Of a DNA stretch of 64,000 bases, positions 16,623 through 24,971 are shown one piece after another. Positions within the stretch are counted from its first letter, which is position 1, and every line of letters starts with the position of its first letter. The notes beneath the pieces are model-generated. The model was not told the origin of the DNA, made no database searches, and was given only the letters and a program-made list of their open reading frames with translations. Source of the DNA: Bradyrhizobium sp. AZCC 2262 (GTDB lineage Bacteria; Pseudomonadota; Alphaproteobacteria; Rhizobiales; Xanthobacteraceae); assembly GCF_036924535.1 (NCBI RefSeq), contig NZ_JAZHRT010000001.1:8742001-8806000 (forward strand). Direction: 5' to 3'. Made by a program: the position numbers and the translations under genes.

Positions 16623-16685
16623 TGGTGTGATCACGGCCGGAGGCTGCGAGGCTTTAAAAGCCCAACAGCACTGGCCGAAAGAATC

Positions 16686-17942
16686 ATGACCGCACATCAG
16701 CGTAACGTTTCCGTCTCGATCGATCCCGTGAAACTCGACCGCCTCGCCGAAGTCGCGGTCAAGGTCGGCTTGCGGCTGCAGCCGGGACAGGACCTGCTGC
16801 TGACCGCGCCCTCGGTCGCGCTGCCGCTGGTACGCCGGATTGCCGAACATGCCTACAAGGCCGGCGCGGGTATCGTGACCCCGTTCCTGTCGGATGAGGA
16901 GATCACGCTGTCGCGCTATCGCTACGGTCACAATGACAGCTTCGATCGCGCCGCCGGCTGGCTCTATGAGGGCATGGCGAAGGCGTTCAGCGCCAACACC
17001 GCGCGGCTGGCCATCGTCGGCGACAATCCGATGCTGCTGTCGGGCGAGGATCCGGCGAAGGTAGCGCGCGCGAGCAAGGCCAATTCGATCGCCTATCAGC
17101 CGGCGCTGGAGAAGATCGTCAATTTCGATACCAACTGGAACATCATCGCCTATCCGAGCCCGTCCTGGGCGAAGCAGGTTTTCCCGGACGTCCCGGAGGA
17201 TGTAGCGGTGGCGAAGCTGGCGGATGCGATCTTTGCGGCATCCCGCGTCGATCAGGACGGCGCCGTCGCTGCGTGGGAAAAGCACAACGCCGTGCTGCGC
17301 GAGCGGACCGAATGGCTGAACGGCCAGCGCTTCCACGCACTGAAATATTCCGGACCCGGCATGGATCTGACGATCGGTCTTGCCGACGGCCACGAATGGG
17401 CAGGCGGCGCCTCGACCGCCAGGAACGGCATCACCTGCAACGCCAACATCCCGACCGAGGAAGTCTTCACCACGCCGCATTGCCGGCGCGTCAGCGGCCA
17501 CGTCGTCAGCTCAAAACCGCTGTCCTATCAGGGTTCCCTGATCGACAACATCGCCGTGCGGTTCGAGGAAGGCCGCATCGTCGAGGCAAAGGCTTCGCGC
17601 GGCGAAGAGGTGCTGAAGAAAGTGCTCGATACCGATGAGGGCGCAGCGCGTCTCGGCGAAGTGGCGCTGGTGCCGCATTCCTCCCCGATCTCGAAGAGCG
17701 GACTGTTGTTCTTCAACACGCTGTTCGATGAGAACGCCGCCTCCCACATCGCGCTCGGCCAGTGCTACTCGAAATGCTTCGTCGGGGGCGACAAGCTGAC
17801 CCCGCAGCAGATCGCGGCGCAAGGCGGCAACAAGAGCCTGATTCACATCGACTGGATGATCGGTTCAAACGAGACCGATATCGACGGCATGCACGCCGAC
17901 GGAAGCCGCGTGCCGGTGTTCCGCAAGGGCGAGTGGGCGTGA
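16686..17942 (+). CDS. M29 family aminopeptidase
   Basis: A 418-residue cytoplasmic metallo-aminopeptidase of the AmpS/thermophilic type. Recognisable parts: LDRLAEVAVKVGLRLQPGQD near the N-terminus, NIPTEEVFTTPH (about residues 252-263) with metal-binding Glu and His, SHIALGQCYS near 355 and HIDWMIGSNETDIDG near 395, which carry further metal ligands. The protein removes N-terminal residues from peptides using a dinuclear metal site. Length is normal. It stands alone on the plus strand and converges with the amidohydrolase gene. Confidence 0.92.
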   Translation: MTAHQRNVSVSIDPVKLDRLAEVAVKVGLRLQPGQDLLLTAPSVALPLVRRIAEHAYKAGAGIVTPFLSDEEITLSRYRYGHNDSFDRAAGWLYEGMAKAFSANTARLAIVGDNPMLLSGEDPAKVARASKANSIAYQPALEKIVNFDTNWNIIAYPSPSWAKQVFPDVPEDVAVAKLADAIFAASRVDQDGAVAAWEKHNAVLRERTEWLNGQRFHALKYSGPGMDLTIGLADGHEWAGGASTARNGITCNANIPTEEVFTTPHCRRVSGHVVSSKPLSYQGSLIDNIAVRFEEGRIVEAKASRGEEVLKKVLDTDEGAARLGEVALVPHSSPISKSGLLFFNTLFDENAASHIALGQCYSKCFVGGDKLTPQQIAAQGGNKSLIHIDWMIGSNETDIDGMHADGSRVPVFRKGEWA

Positions 17943-17966
17943 GACGATCTCTCACGCCGGCCGTCG

Positions 17967-19019
17967 TCAATCGAACTTGAGCTTGTAGAAGTCGGTCGCC
18001 GTCTTCGAGAACAGCGCCGTCTTCTCCGCCTCGCTATATGGCGCGGCCAGCCGCTTGAAGGCGTTGAAGATCACCTGATAGCTGCACTGGCCTTTATCCG
18101 GCGGAAAATTGCTTTCGAACATGCATCGGTTGGGCCCAAAGGCCTCGATGCAGGTTTCGATGTAGGGACGCCACGCGGCCGCGGCTTCCTCTGAAGACGG
18201 CGGTTTGGGCCGCAGATGAAAATCGTAGCCGAGCAGGCACATCGCGAGCCCGCCGAGCTTGACGACAACGTTTTCACATTTGGCGATTTCCTGGATCGAG
18301 GCTTTCCACACCGGAAAGATTTCCTCGCGCCGTCCGGCATAGCTGCCGATGCCGATCGGGCCGCCGCAATGATCGAGCACGATCTTGGTGTCGGGAAAGG
18401 CGTGCGCGAGGTCGGTGAGTTCGCCGATCTGCGGGTGAAACAGCCAGGCATCGAAGCTCAAGCCCAGGGGCGCTAGGCAGGCAAAGCCCTTGCGGAAGGT
18501 GCTGTCGAGCAACAGCCCCTTCGGCCGTGTCGCATACATGCCGGCGACGTTGGGATCGGCATCCCACGCCGACGAGTGCCGGATGCCGCGGAAGCGGCCG
18601 TTGCCGGCAACGATTTCCGCCTCCAGCACGGCCTTGGCGCCGTCGCCGAGCAGCAGATTGACGTGGCTGACGATGCCGGCGCAGATCGCGGCCTTGCCAT
18701 AGCCGCCGCTCGCGGCCATGGCCGCTACGCCATTGGCGAACTCGACCTCGCCGACCGGGCGGAACGCCTCAGGGCCGTGCGCGCGGTACATCGAACGGCA
18801 ATCGACATAGACGGTGGCGATGATGCTGTGGCCGGAGGCGATGTCGGCCGCCATCTCCTCGATCATGTAGCGCAGGCCGCCGCGGTCCCAGAGATGGTGA
18901 TGCGGGTCGACGATCGGACGGGTGGGATCGATGATCTCCTCGGTGTGTTGCGCGAGCCAGTCCTCGCGCGGATCGGCATAGAGCCCGCTCTTCGAGGCGG
19001 GTGCAGTGCTGGCGGCCAT
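17967..19019 (-). CDS. amidohydrolase (Amidohydro-rel / lactonase-like)
   Basis: Start at 19019 follows AAGGGAGCGAAACTC; the frame is open further upstream but that part is unlike the family. The 350-residue TIM-barrel protein has DPHHHLWD (residues 38-45) with the HxH metal pair, FRGIRHSSAWD, VLDHCGGPIG with a third metal-side histidine, and the late ESNFPPDKG motif. This is the group of 2-pyrone-4,6-dicarboxylate-lactonase-like and sugar-lactonase-like hydrolases. It lies 52 bases downstream of the epoxide-hydrolase-like gene on the same strand, so a two-gene catabolic operon is likely. Substrate unknown. Confidence 0.88.
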   Translation of the reverse strand: MAASTAPASKSGLYADPREDWLAQHTEEIIDPTRPIVDPHHHLWDRGGLRYMIEEMAADIASGHSIIATVYVDCRSMYRAHGPEAFRPVGEVEFANGVAAMAASGGYGKAAICAGIVSHVNLLLGDGAKAVLEAEIVAGNGRFRGIRHSSAWDADPNVAGMYATRPKGLLLDSTFRKGFACLAPLGLSFDAWLFHPQIGELTDLAHAFPDTKIVLDHCGGPIGIGSYAGRREEIFPVWKASIQEIAKCENVVVKLGGLAMCLLGYDFHLRPKPPSSEEAAAAWRPYIETCIEAFGPNRCMFESNFPPDKGQCSYQVIFNAFKRLAAPYSEAEKTALFSKTATDFYKLKFD

Positions 19020-19071
19020 GAGTTTCGCTCCCTTGATTTTTGTTTGTTGGTGGCTCGCTGCCGTGAACGTT

Positions 19072-20073
19072 TCAGTCCGGCAGGCCACGGATGAAATCGA
19101 TGATCGCGGCGCTGACCTCGCTTGGTCGCTCCTGCTGGGTCCAGTGTCCGCAGCCGGGCAGAATTCGCACGTCACGCAGCGTCGTAACGAACTGCCTGAG
19201 GTTGGCGAGATGCTGGTCCATGCCGGGGGGAGCAGCCATGACCATGTCATGGTCGCCGGCGATAAAGAGTGCCGGGACCTTCACCCTGACGTCTGCGAAC
19301 GCCGCCATCAGTTCCCAATTACGGTCAATGTTGCGATAATAATTGAGCGAACCGCGGAAGCCGCTGCGCCTGAATTCGCCGGCGTAGAACTCGATATCGG
19401 CTTCGCTGAGCCACGCGGGCAGCGGTAGTGGCGTCCCCGTTCCCTGCAACATGCCGCCGTCGCGCGGCACCATGCCCGGGGTGCGCGTGATGTCACCGCG
19501 TGCCGCAGCGGCGCGGAATGCAGTAGCGCCTTCGCCCGACGCGCCGTAGAGCATGCGATGCACGGTGATGCGCGGATCCCGCTCCAGCTCCGCCTCCGCT
19601 ACGCCCGGCTCCTGAAAATACAGCTGGTAGAATTGCGCGTCCGCAGTCTGCGGCATCACGCTGGTCGGGCGCGCCGGGCCACGCGGTCGAAGCGGCACGC
19701 TGAGGCTGGCAACGGCGCGGAAGCGGTCGGGGCGCAGGCGCGCCGCCTGCCAGGCGATCTGCGCGCCCCAGTCATGGCCGACGATCACAGCGGTTGGCGC
19801 TTCGAGGGCATCGAGCAGCCCCAGCAGATCGCCGATCAGATGGAAGATCGTGTATTGATCGATCGCCTCCGGCCGGTCGCTCTTGCCGTAACCGCGCATA
19901 TCAGGAGCGACGGCGTGGAAGCCGGCTTCGGCCAGCGCGGTGAGCTGATGACGCCAGGAATACCAGGACTCCGGGAATCCGTGACACAGGATCACCGGCG
20001 GCCCCTTGCCCTGCTCGGCGATATTGAGGCGGATACCATTGCTCTCGACGATTCGCTGCACAGGTCCGCTCAC
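19072..20073 (-). CDS. alpha/beta hydrolase, epoxide hydrolase-like
   Basis: A 333-residue cytoplasmic enzyme. The oxyanion HGFP is at residues 31-34, the nucleophile elbow GHDWG at 99-103 with Asp101 as nucleophile, and the acid and histidine near GDHDMVM and GCGHWTQQE. The aspartate nucleophile and the cap region (residues about 135-250) with YYRNIDRNWE fit soluble epoxide hydrolases rather than serine esterases. Probably co-transcribed with the amidohydrolase downstream. Epoxide substrate unknown. Confidence 0.9.
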   Translation of the reverse strand: MSGPVQRIVESNGIRLNIAEQGKGPPVILCHGFPESWYSWRHQLTALAEAGFHAVAPDMRGYGKSDRPEAIDQYTIFHLIGDLLGLLDALEAPTAVIVGHDWGAQIAWQAARLRPDRFRAVASLSVPLRPRGPARPTSVMPQTADAQFYQLYFQEPGVAEAELERDPRITVHRMLYGASGEGATAFRAAAARGDITRTPGMVPRDGGMLQGTGTPLPLPAWLSEADIEFYAGEFRRSGFRGSLNYYRNIDRNWELMAAFADVRVKVPALFIAGDHDMVMAAPPGMDQHLANLRQFVTTLRDVRILPGCGHWTQQERPSEVSAAIIDFIRGLPD

Positions 20074-20107
20074 GTTTCCCTCCCCTTGAGTTGCTAGTTT
20101 TTATTTT

Positions 20108-20185
20108 CGTCATTGCGAGCGCAGCGAAGCAATCCATCTATCAGCGTGTGGCACTATGGATTGCTTCGCTGCGCTCGCAATGACG
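20108..20185. repeat. palindromic repeat (CGTCATTGCGAGCGCAGCGA family)
   Basis: The left arm begins CGTCATTGCGAGCGCAGCGA and runs into AGCAATCCAT; the right arm is its complement, ATGGATTGCTTCGCTGCGCT through CGCAATGACG. The arms are about 30 bases each around a short central spacer. A shorter, degenerate member with the same AGCAATCCAT / ATGGATTGCT arms lies at 34510-34577. It fills the gap between two same-strand genes. Confidence 0.75.
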
Positions 20186-20209
20186 GTGGTTGGCAGTTGC
20201 GCCCCACAC

Positions 20210-21040
20210 TCACACCCCATCCAGAATGATCACCGTCGGCGTGCCCGGCAGCGTGTCCCGTGAAATCTTCAACGTTCGCTCCGTCCGCTGGTCGATGACG
20301 AACTGCTGGCCGATCAGGCGCATGAATTCATCGAGCGGGGTGGCGAAGCGGTGCATCGGCAGCACGACGGAGGCGCGCAGCCGCTTGGTGATCTCCGAAA
20401 CGCCGTCGAGCGACATCGTATAGGTGCCGTCGATCGGCACCATGACGATGTCGAGCCGGCCGATTGCCGCGAAATGCGTGTCGTCGAGCTTGTGATGCAG
20501 GTGGCCGAGATGGCCGATGCAAAGGCCGGCGACCTCGAAGATGAAGATCGAGTTGCCGTCCTTGATCATCTCGCCACTGGTGCCCTCGCCATAGTAGCGA
20601 CGGATGTCGGTGGGGACGTTGCGGATGTAGACGTCGCCGACGCGCGTTGAGACCTGCGCCGCCTGTCCGTTCTCGCCCCAGCCATGCAGGACGTGCGGAA
20701 TTTTTGGATCGGGGAATAAAGTATAGTGGGTCGAGTGCGCGCGGTTCATGGTGATGACATCGGGCAGCCGCCCGGTCCGGTAGGCGCCGTTGAAGTCAGT
20801 CGCGATCCGCACGCCGCCGGGCGTGTCGATGTAATAGGTGGAATGTCCGACATAGGTGATCGCGACGTCTTCGGCCTTGGCGGCGGTGCGGCGAAGGCTG
20901 ACCGGCACGACGAACGGCGGGGCGCTCGCCATCGCCAGGCACTCGCTGCGCAAGGGCTGCTGCTGGGCGGCCGCAGGCTCGATCAGCGAACCGAGGAAGG
21001 CAAGGGCTGTGGCAAGGGATACGTTAAGCGATCGCAACAT
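20210..21040 (-). CDS. exported MBL-fold metallohydrolase
   Basis: The start at 21040 (MLRSLNVSLATALAFLGSLI ending AAAQ) gives a clean Sec signal; two further in-frame ATG codons lie up to 21 bases upstream. The mature protein has a UlaG-like metallo-beta-lactamase plan: AITYVGHSTYYIDTPGGVRI, DVITMNRAHSTH with metal-side histidines, LCIGHLGHLHH and VLPMHRFATPLDEF. The first motif lacks the full HxHxDH, so the metal site may be altered or use other ligands. Periplasmic hydrolase of unknown substrate. About 276 residues. Confidence 0.8.
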   Translation of the reverse strand: MLRSLNVSLATALAFLGSLIEPAAAQQQPLRSECLAMASAPPFVVPVSLRRTAAKAEDVAITYVGHSTYYIDTPGGVRIATDFNGAYRTGRLPDVITMNRAHSTHYTLFPDPKIPHVLHGWGENGQAAQVSTRVGDVYIRNVPTDIRRYYGEGTSGEMIKDGNSIFIFEVAGLCIGHLGHLHHKLDDTHFAAIGRLDIVMVPIDGTYTMSLDGVSEITKRLRASVVLPMHRFATPLDEFMRLIGQQFVIDQRTERTLKISRDTLPGTPTVIILDGV

Positions 21041-21193
21041 GGCATAACCCATCCGCGGCAAAGGCCGCAGCCGACACTGTATCGCCGAATTCCGTGGACG
21101 TCATGATGACATTCGCGCACGGCAGCGCGCCGGAATTGCTTCATCGGGGAAGGACGAAATGCCGTATTGTAGAATTCAACCAGGGAGTTTGCC

Positions 21194-22139
21194 GTGACTG
21201 AAAAGACCGCCGCCGCAGCCCCGCATGCCCCGTCATCGAAACGGCTGGAGCCGTTGCGCCAGGTCGACGCCGGCGTTCTCAGCATCGCCTATTACGAGGC
21301 GGGTCCCGCCGATGGACCGGCCGTGATGCTGATGCACGGCTTTCCCTACGACATTCACAGCTATGTCGACGTCGCGCCGCAACTGGCGGCGCAAGGCTGC
21401 CGCGTCATCGTTCCCTATTTTGCGCGGCTACGGCCCGACCCGGTTTCGCGATTCCGCGACGCCGCGCTCGGGCGAGCAGGCCGCGATCGGCGCCGACATG
21501 ATGGCGCTGATGGATGCGCTTGGCATTCGCCGCGCGGTGTTCGCGGGCTACGACTGGGGTGGCCGCGCGGTCTGCGTCGGCGCCGCGCTATGGCCGGAGC
21601 GCTGCATCGGGCTCGTCTGCGTCAATTCCTATCTGATCCAGGATATCGCCAACGCCATGGCGCCGCTGCGGCCGAAGCGTGAGGTGCCGCTGTGGTATCA
21701 GTATTACTTCCAGCTCGAGCGCGGCCGCGCAGGATTGGCCGCGAACCGGCGCGAGATCGCCAGGATATTGTGGACGGAATGGTCGCCGAACTGGCCGTTC
21801 GACGATGCCTGTTTCGAGCGAACTGCAATGGCCCACGACAATCCTGATTACGTCGATGTGGTGATCCACAGCTACCGCCACCGTTTTGGTCTGGCCGACG
21901 GCGATCCGCACTATGCTGACATCCAGCGCAGGTTGGCGACGCTGCCTCCCATCACCGTACCAACGATTACACTGGACGGCGCAGATGATGGCGTAGCGCC
22001 GGCGACCGATGGCACCGCCAGCGCGACGAAATTCACCGGCCGCCGTGTTCATCGCGTCGTACCAGGCGCGGGGCACAATCTGCCGCAGGAAGCGCCGGAG
22101 GCCTTTGCCGCGGCGGTGATGGAGCTGATCAAGGCATAG
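21194..22139 (+). pseudogene. alpha/beta hydrolase (tandem copy 1), single frameshift
   Basis: GTG start at 21194 after CAGGGAGTTTGCC. The first frame encodes LRQVDAGVLSIAYYEAG, MLMHGFPYDIHSYVDV and CRVIVPY, then breaks; a second frame continues LRGYGPTRFRD and runs intact to 22139, including the elbow GYDWGG with the nucleophile Asp. The break is one extra T in TTTT at 21418-21421: reading TAT-TTG-CGC-GGC gives YLRG, exactly as in the intact neighbour copy (22143-23156). With one base removed the gene is complete at about 314 residues and without a signal peptide. Decayed copy or sequencing error. Confidence 0.85.
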
Positions 22140-22142
22140 GCG

Positions 22143-23156
22143 ATGTCTGATTCCATCGATCGCGGGCGTCGTCTGCTGCTTGGCGCGGCCTTGTCGGGGA
22201 TAGCCGGCAGGACCTTTGCCCAGGCTGATGCGCCCGCGCGTCCGGCGCCGTCGTCGCGGCGGATGGAAGCCCTGAAGCGTGTCGATGCCGGTGTCCTCAA
22301 CATCGCCTATTATGAGGAAGGCTCCGCGGATGGTCCGGTCGCGATCCTCCTGCACGGCTTTCCCTATGACATTCACTCTTATGTAGATGTCGTCAGGCAA
22401 TTGGCGGCGCAGGGCTGCCGCGTCATCGTCCCTTATCTGCGTGGTTTCGGCGCGACACGCTTTCGCGCTCCGGCGACGCTTCGGTCCGGCGAGCAGGCGG
22501 CGATCGGCGCCGATGTCATCGCGCTGATGGATGCATTGGGTATCCGGCGCGCCGTGCTGGCCGGGCACAATTGGGGTGGCCGCGCGGCCTGCGTCGCCGC
22601 CGCGCTGTGGCCGGAACGTTGCCGCGGCATGGTGACCGTGAACAGTTACCTGATCCAGGATATTTCCCGCGCGATGGTGCCGCTCAGCCCCAAGTATGAA
22701 GTCGCACTCTGGTACGAATATTATTTTCAGCTCGAGCGCGGCCGCGCCGGATTGGCCGCCAACCGGCGTGAGATCGCCAGGCTATTATGGGAGCAGTGGT
22801 CGCCTGACTGGGATTTTGACGATGCCACCTTCGAGCGCTCCGCGGCGGCGCACGACAATCCCGATTATGTCGACGTCGTGATCCACAGCTACCGCCACCG
22901 CTTCGGCCTTGCGGCGGGCGATCCGCGCTATGCCGAGCTGCAGCGGCGGCTGGCGTCACTGCCGCCGATCTCCGTGCCGTCAGTGACGCTGGATGGCGAC
23001 AAGGATGGCGTGCTGCCCGCGGGCGACGGAAGCGCCAGCGCGTCCAAATTCACCGGCCGCCGCATTCATCGCGTGGTGCCGGGCGCGGGACATAACGTGC
23101 CGCAGGAAGCGCCGGAGGCCTTTGCGGCGGCGGTGATGGAGTTGATTCGCACCTAG
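22143..23156 (+). CDS. alpha/beta hydrolase (tandem copy 2), exported, Asn at nucleophile
   Basis: A 337-residue paralogue of the gene just upstream, separated by three bases. It carries its own signal, with RR at residues 9-10 followed by LLLGAALSGIAGRTFAQ, suggesting Tat export. The oxyanion HGFPYDIH (71-78) is shared, but the elbow reads GHNWGG (141-146), with Asn143 (codon AAT) where copy 1 has Asp. In epoxide hydrolases and haloalkane dehalogenases this position is the nucleophile. The late GAGHNVPQEAP supplies the histidine. Either inactive, activated by deamidation, or using another mechanism. Confidence 0.88.
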   Translation: MSDSIDRGRRLLLGAALSGIAGRTFAQADAPARPAPSSRRMEALKRVDAGVLNIAYYEEGSADGPVAILLHGFPYDIHSYVDVVRQLAAQGCRVIVPYLRGFGATRFRAPATLRSGEQAAIGADVIALMDALGIRRAVLAGHNWGGRAACVAAALWPERCRGMVTVNSYLIQDISRAMVPLSPKYEVALWYEYYFQLERGRAGLAANRREIARLLWEQWSPDWDFDDATFERSAAAHDNPDYVDVVIHSYRHRFGLAAGDPRYAELQRRLASLPPISVPSVTLDGDKDGVLPAGDGSASASKFTGRRIHRVVPGAGHNVPQEAPEAFAAAVMELIRT

Positions 23157-23249
23157 GTCGACTTTGCCGCATGGCAAGCTGCTGCGGAAACCATCATTGT
23201 CCCCAACGCAAGTCCTCCGAGAAGGACGAATTTTACGGGGCGGAATTCC

Positions 23250-24221
23250 ATGGCAAAGCGTCACGTCCTGCTTGCGGTCTGGCTTGCGTCCCTTGCCGTT
23301 GTCGCACCGGCTTCGGCCGAAGAATTCCCCAGCCGTCCGATCACCTGGGTCGTGCCCTTCGCGCCGGGCGGTATCACCGACACGACGTCACGCATCGTCG
23401 CTGAGGAAATGTCGAGGACGCTCGGTCAATCGGTCCTGATCGACAATCGCGGCGGCGGGGGCGGCACGGTCGGCACCGAACAGGTGGCGCGATCGAAACC
23501 CGATGGCTACACGTTGATCTACGGTACGCAGGGCACGATGGCGGCCAACGTCACGCTGCGCAAAAACCTGTCCTACGATCCGCTGACGAGTTTCCTGCCG
23601 GTGCATCTGGTCGGCGAAAGCCCGAACCTGTTCGTCGCTTATCACGACGCACCCTATAGTTCGGTGTCCGGGTTGATGGCCTACGCCAAGCAGAATCCGG
23701 GCAAGGTGACGTTCTCCTCCTCGGGAGTCGGCACCGCGACACATCTGGTCGCCGAGCTGTTCAAGACGGTTGCCGGCATCGAGATGCAGCACGTGCCCTA
23801 CCGGGGCAGCGCGCCGGCACTGAACGACATGATCGCCGGCCGCGTCGATGTCATGTTCGATTACCCGGTCTCGGTCGGCCCCCATGTCGAGGCCGGCAAG
23901 CTGAAGGTGCTGGCCACGACCGCGCCGGAACGCCTGCGCGCATTCCCTGATGTGCCGACCATGGCCGAACTCGGCATGAAGGACATGACCACCCAGAGCT
24001 GGTCGTCGATCATGGTGCCGGCGGGCACGCCCGCGCCGGTCGTCGACCGACTGGCGGCGGCGGCGCATGCCGCACTGTCATCGGAACGCGTGCGCACGCA
24101 TTTCGAAAAAGTCGGCACCCGCCCGATGATGCTGCAGAAGGCCGAGATGATCCCGTTCATCGAGAAGGAGATCAAGCGCTGGGGCGATGTGATCGAGCGG
24201 GCAGGGCTGGAGAAGCAGTAG
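23250..24221 (+). CDS. Bug-family periplasmic solute receptor
   Basis: A 323-residue receptor with signal peptide MAKRHVLLAVWLASLAVVAP ending ASAEE and the Bug signatures FPSRPITWVVPFAPGGITD, VLIDNRGGGGGTVGTE and LRAFPDVPTMAELGMKD. Second Bug receptor in the window. It would deliver a carboxylate to a tripartite transporter encoded elsewhere. It follows the tandem hydrolases by 93 bases on the same strand, so the receptor may bring in a compound those enzymes process; this is inference. Convergent with the toxin gene. Confidence 0.9.
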   Translation: MAKRHVLLAVWLASLAVVAPASAEEFPSRPITWVVPFAPGGITDTTSRIVAEEMSRTLGQSVLIDNRGGGGGTVGTEQVARSKPDGYTLIYGTQGTMAANVTLRKNLSYDPLTSFLPVHLVGESPNLFVAYHDAPYSSVSGLMAYAKQNPGKVTFSSSGVGTATHLVAELFKTVAGIEMQHVPYRGSAPALNDMIAGRVDVMFDYPVSVGPHVEAGKLKVLATTAPERLRAFPDVPTMAELGMKDMTTQSWSSIMVPAGTPAPVVDRLAAAAHAALSSERVRTHFEKVGTRPMMLQKAEMIPFIEKEIKRWGDVIERAGLEKQ

Positions 24222-24237
24222 CGGCTTGCAGGTTGCA

Positions 24238-24636
24238 CTATGGCAACAGTCGAGCAGACAGACCTTGTGCATCCATCAACTTGACAGCTCGCTTATCGAA
24301 GGAAACGAAAGTGTCTGCGCCGAGCCAGCTTCCTTCGTAGGCGATAACACCATCGGCGAAATCGCCGCCGGCGTCCAGAAAAGTCAGCCCGGCTTCTGCT
24401 GCCGGACGGTTCACTTCGACATTTTCGCCATTTATCAGCTGCCGGATTGCAGTCGCAATGTCCTTTGATGGAACTTTATAGCCCTGTGAAAGAACCCAAA
24501 CCAGCTCGCAAAGTGCTGAGAGGGAAATCGCAACCAGTTCAGCTCGCTTCAAGGTCGATTGCGCTGCTTTGCTCTGCGATTCATGGTCTTCGGTGATGGC
24601 CCGAACCAACACGTTGGTGTCGGCGGTGATCTTCAT
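24238..24636 (-). CDS. vapC: PIN-domain toxin (VapC-like)
   Basis: The start at 24636 (MKITADTNVLVRAITED) overlaps the antitoxin stop by four bases (ATGA), the usual translational coupling of such pairs. The 132-residue product has the PIN acidic quartet: Asp6 in TADTN, Glu44 in LCELVW, Asp95 in FADGVIA and Asp114 in VSFDKRA. PIN toxins are Mg-dependent ribonucleases that cut tRNA or rRNA and stop growth when the antitoxin is lost. RNA target cannot be predicted. Confidence 0.9.
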   Translation of the reverse strand: MKITADTNVLVRAITEDHESQSKAAQSTLKRAELVAISLSALCELVWVLSQGYKVPSKDIATAIRQLINGENVEVNRPAAEAGLTFLDAGGDFADGVIAYEGSWLGADTFVSFDKRAVKLMDAQGLSARLLP

Positions 24637-24884
24637 CGCTTGCCGGCCCACCCTCGCGCGGCGATCTTGTTCATCTCCTCGATCGTCAGCGACGGCCCAC
24701 CTTTTCGCTTCAGGAGGCCGAACACATCGGAAATCTTGCCGGTCGGCCGGGCAGCCTTCACTTCTATCTTGCCGTCGGGGAGTTTGTTCACGGTAATTTT
24801 CTCGCCAGGATGCACGCCCAGATGTTCAAGCACATCCTTGCGCAGTGTGACCTGACCCTTAGCGGTGACGGTGAGTGTGCTCAT
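24633..24884 (-). CDS. vapB: AbrB-type antitoxin
   Basis: The start at 24884 (MSTLTVTAKGQVTLRKDVLE) follows GAGGTCTGCC; an upstream in-frame ATG gives four more residues without an RBS. Residues 1-45 form the swapped-hairpin AbrB DNA-binding domain (VTAKGQVTLRKDVLEHLGVHPGEKI). The C-terminal part, with an FGLLKRKGG segment and TIEEMNKIAARGWAGKR, would wrap around the toxin. Its dimer should bind the palindrome at 24907-24940 and repress the operon, more strongly with toxin bound. Confidence 0.9.
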   Translation of the reverse strand: MSTLTVTAKGQVTLRKDVLEHLGVHPGEKITVNKLPDGKIEVKAARPTGKISDVFGLLKRKGGPSLTIEEMNKIAARGWAGKR

Positions 24885-24906
24885 GGCAGACCTCAAGCTC
24901 TTACCG

Positions 24907-24940
24907 CTTGAATGTAAGGCAAAAACGCCTTACATTCAAG
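24907..24940 (-). promoter_or_regulatory. promoter with perfect 14-bp palindromic operator of the vapBC operon
   Basis: On the plus strand CTTGAATGTAAGGC, a six-base loop AAAAAC, and GCCTTACATTCAAG form a perfect inverted repeat. On the minus strand the same DNA reads TTGAAT (24934-24939), 17 bases, TACATT (24911-24916): a good -35/-10 pair. The two hexamers lie in the two palindrome arms, so a bound antitoxin dimer would cover the promoter. The transcript would start near 24904, 20 bases before the antitoxin ATG. A terminator role for the exporter operon is less likely because no T-run follows. Confidence 0.7.
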
Positions 24941-24971
24941 AGGTATGACTGTCTGTGAGAACTGGGACTGC

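Noticed and set aside
20148..20165. TGGCAC...TTGC resembling a sigma-54 promoter
   Set aside because: The GG-GC spacing is 13 rather than 12, and the match lies inside a palindromic repeat.
24907..24940. Palindrome considered as terminator of the ABC exporter operon
   Set aside because: No T-run follows on the exporter strand, and promoter hexamers with 17-base spacing fit both arms, so an operator-promoter reading is stronger.
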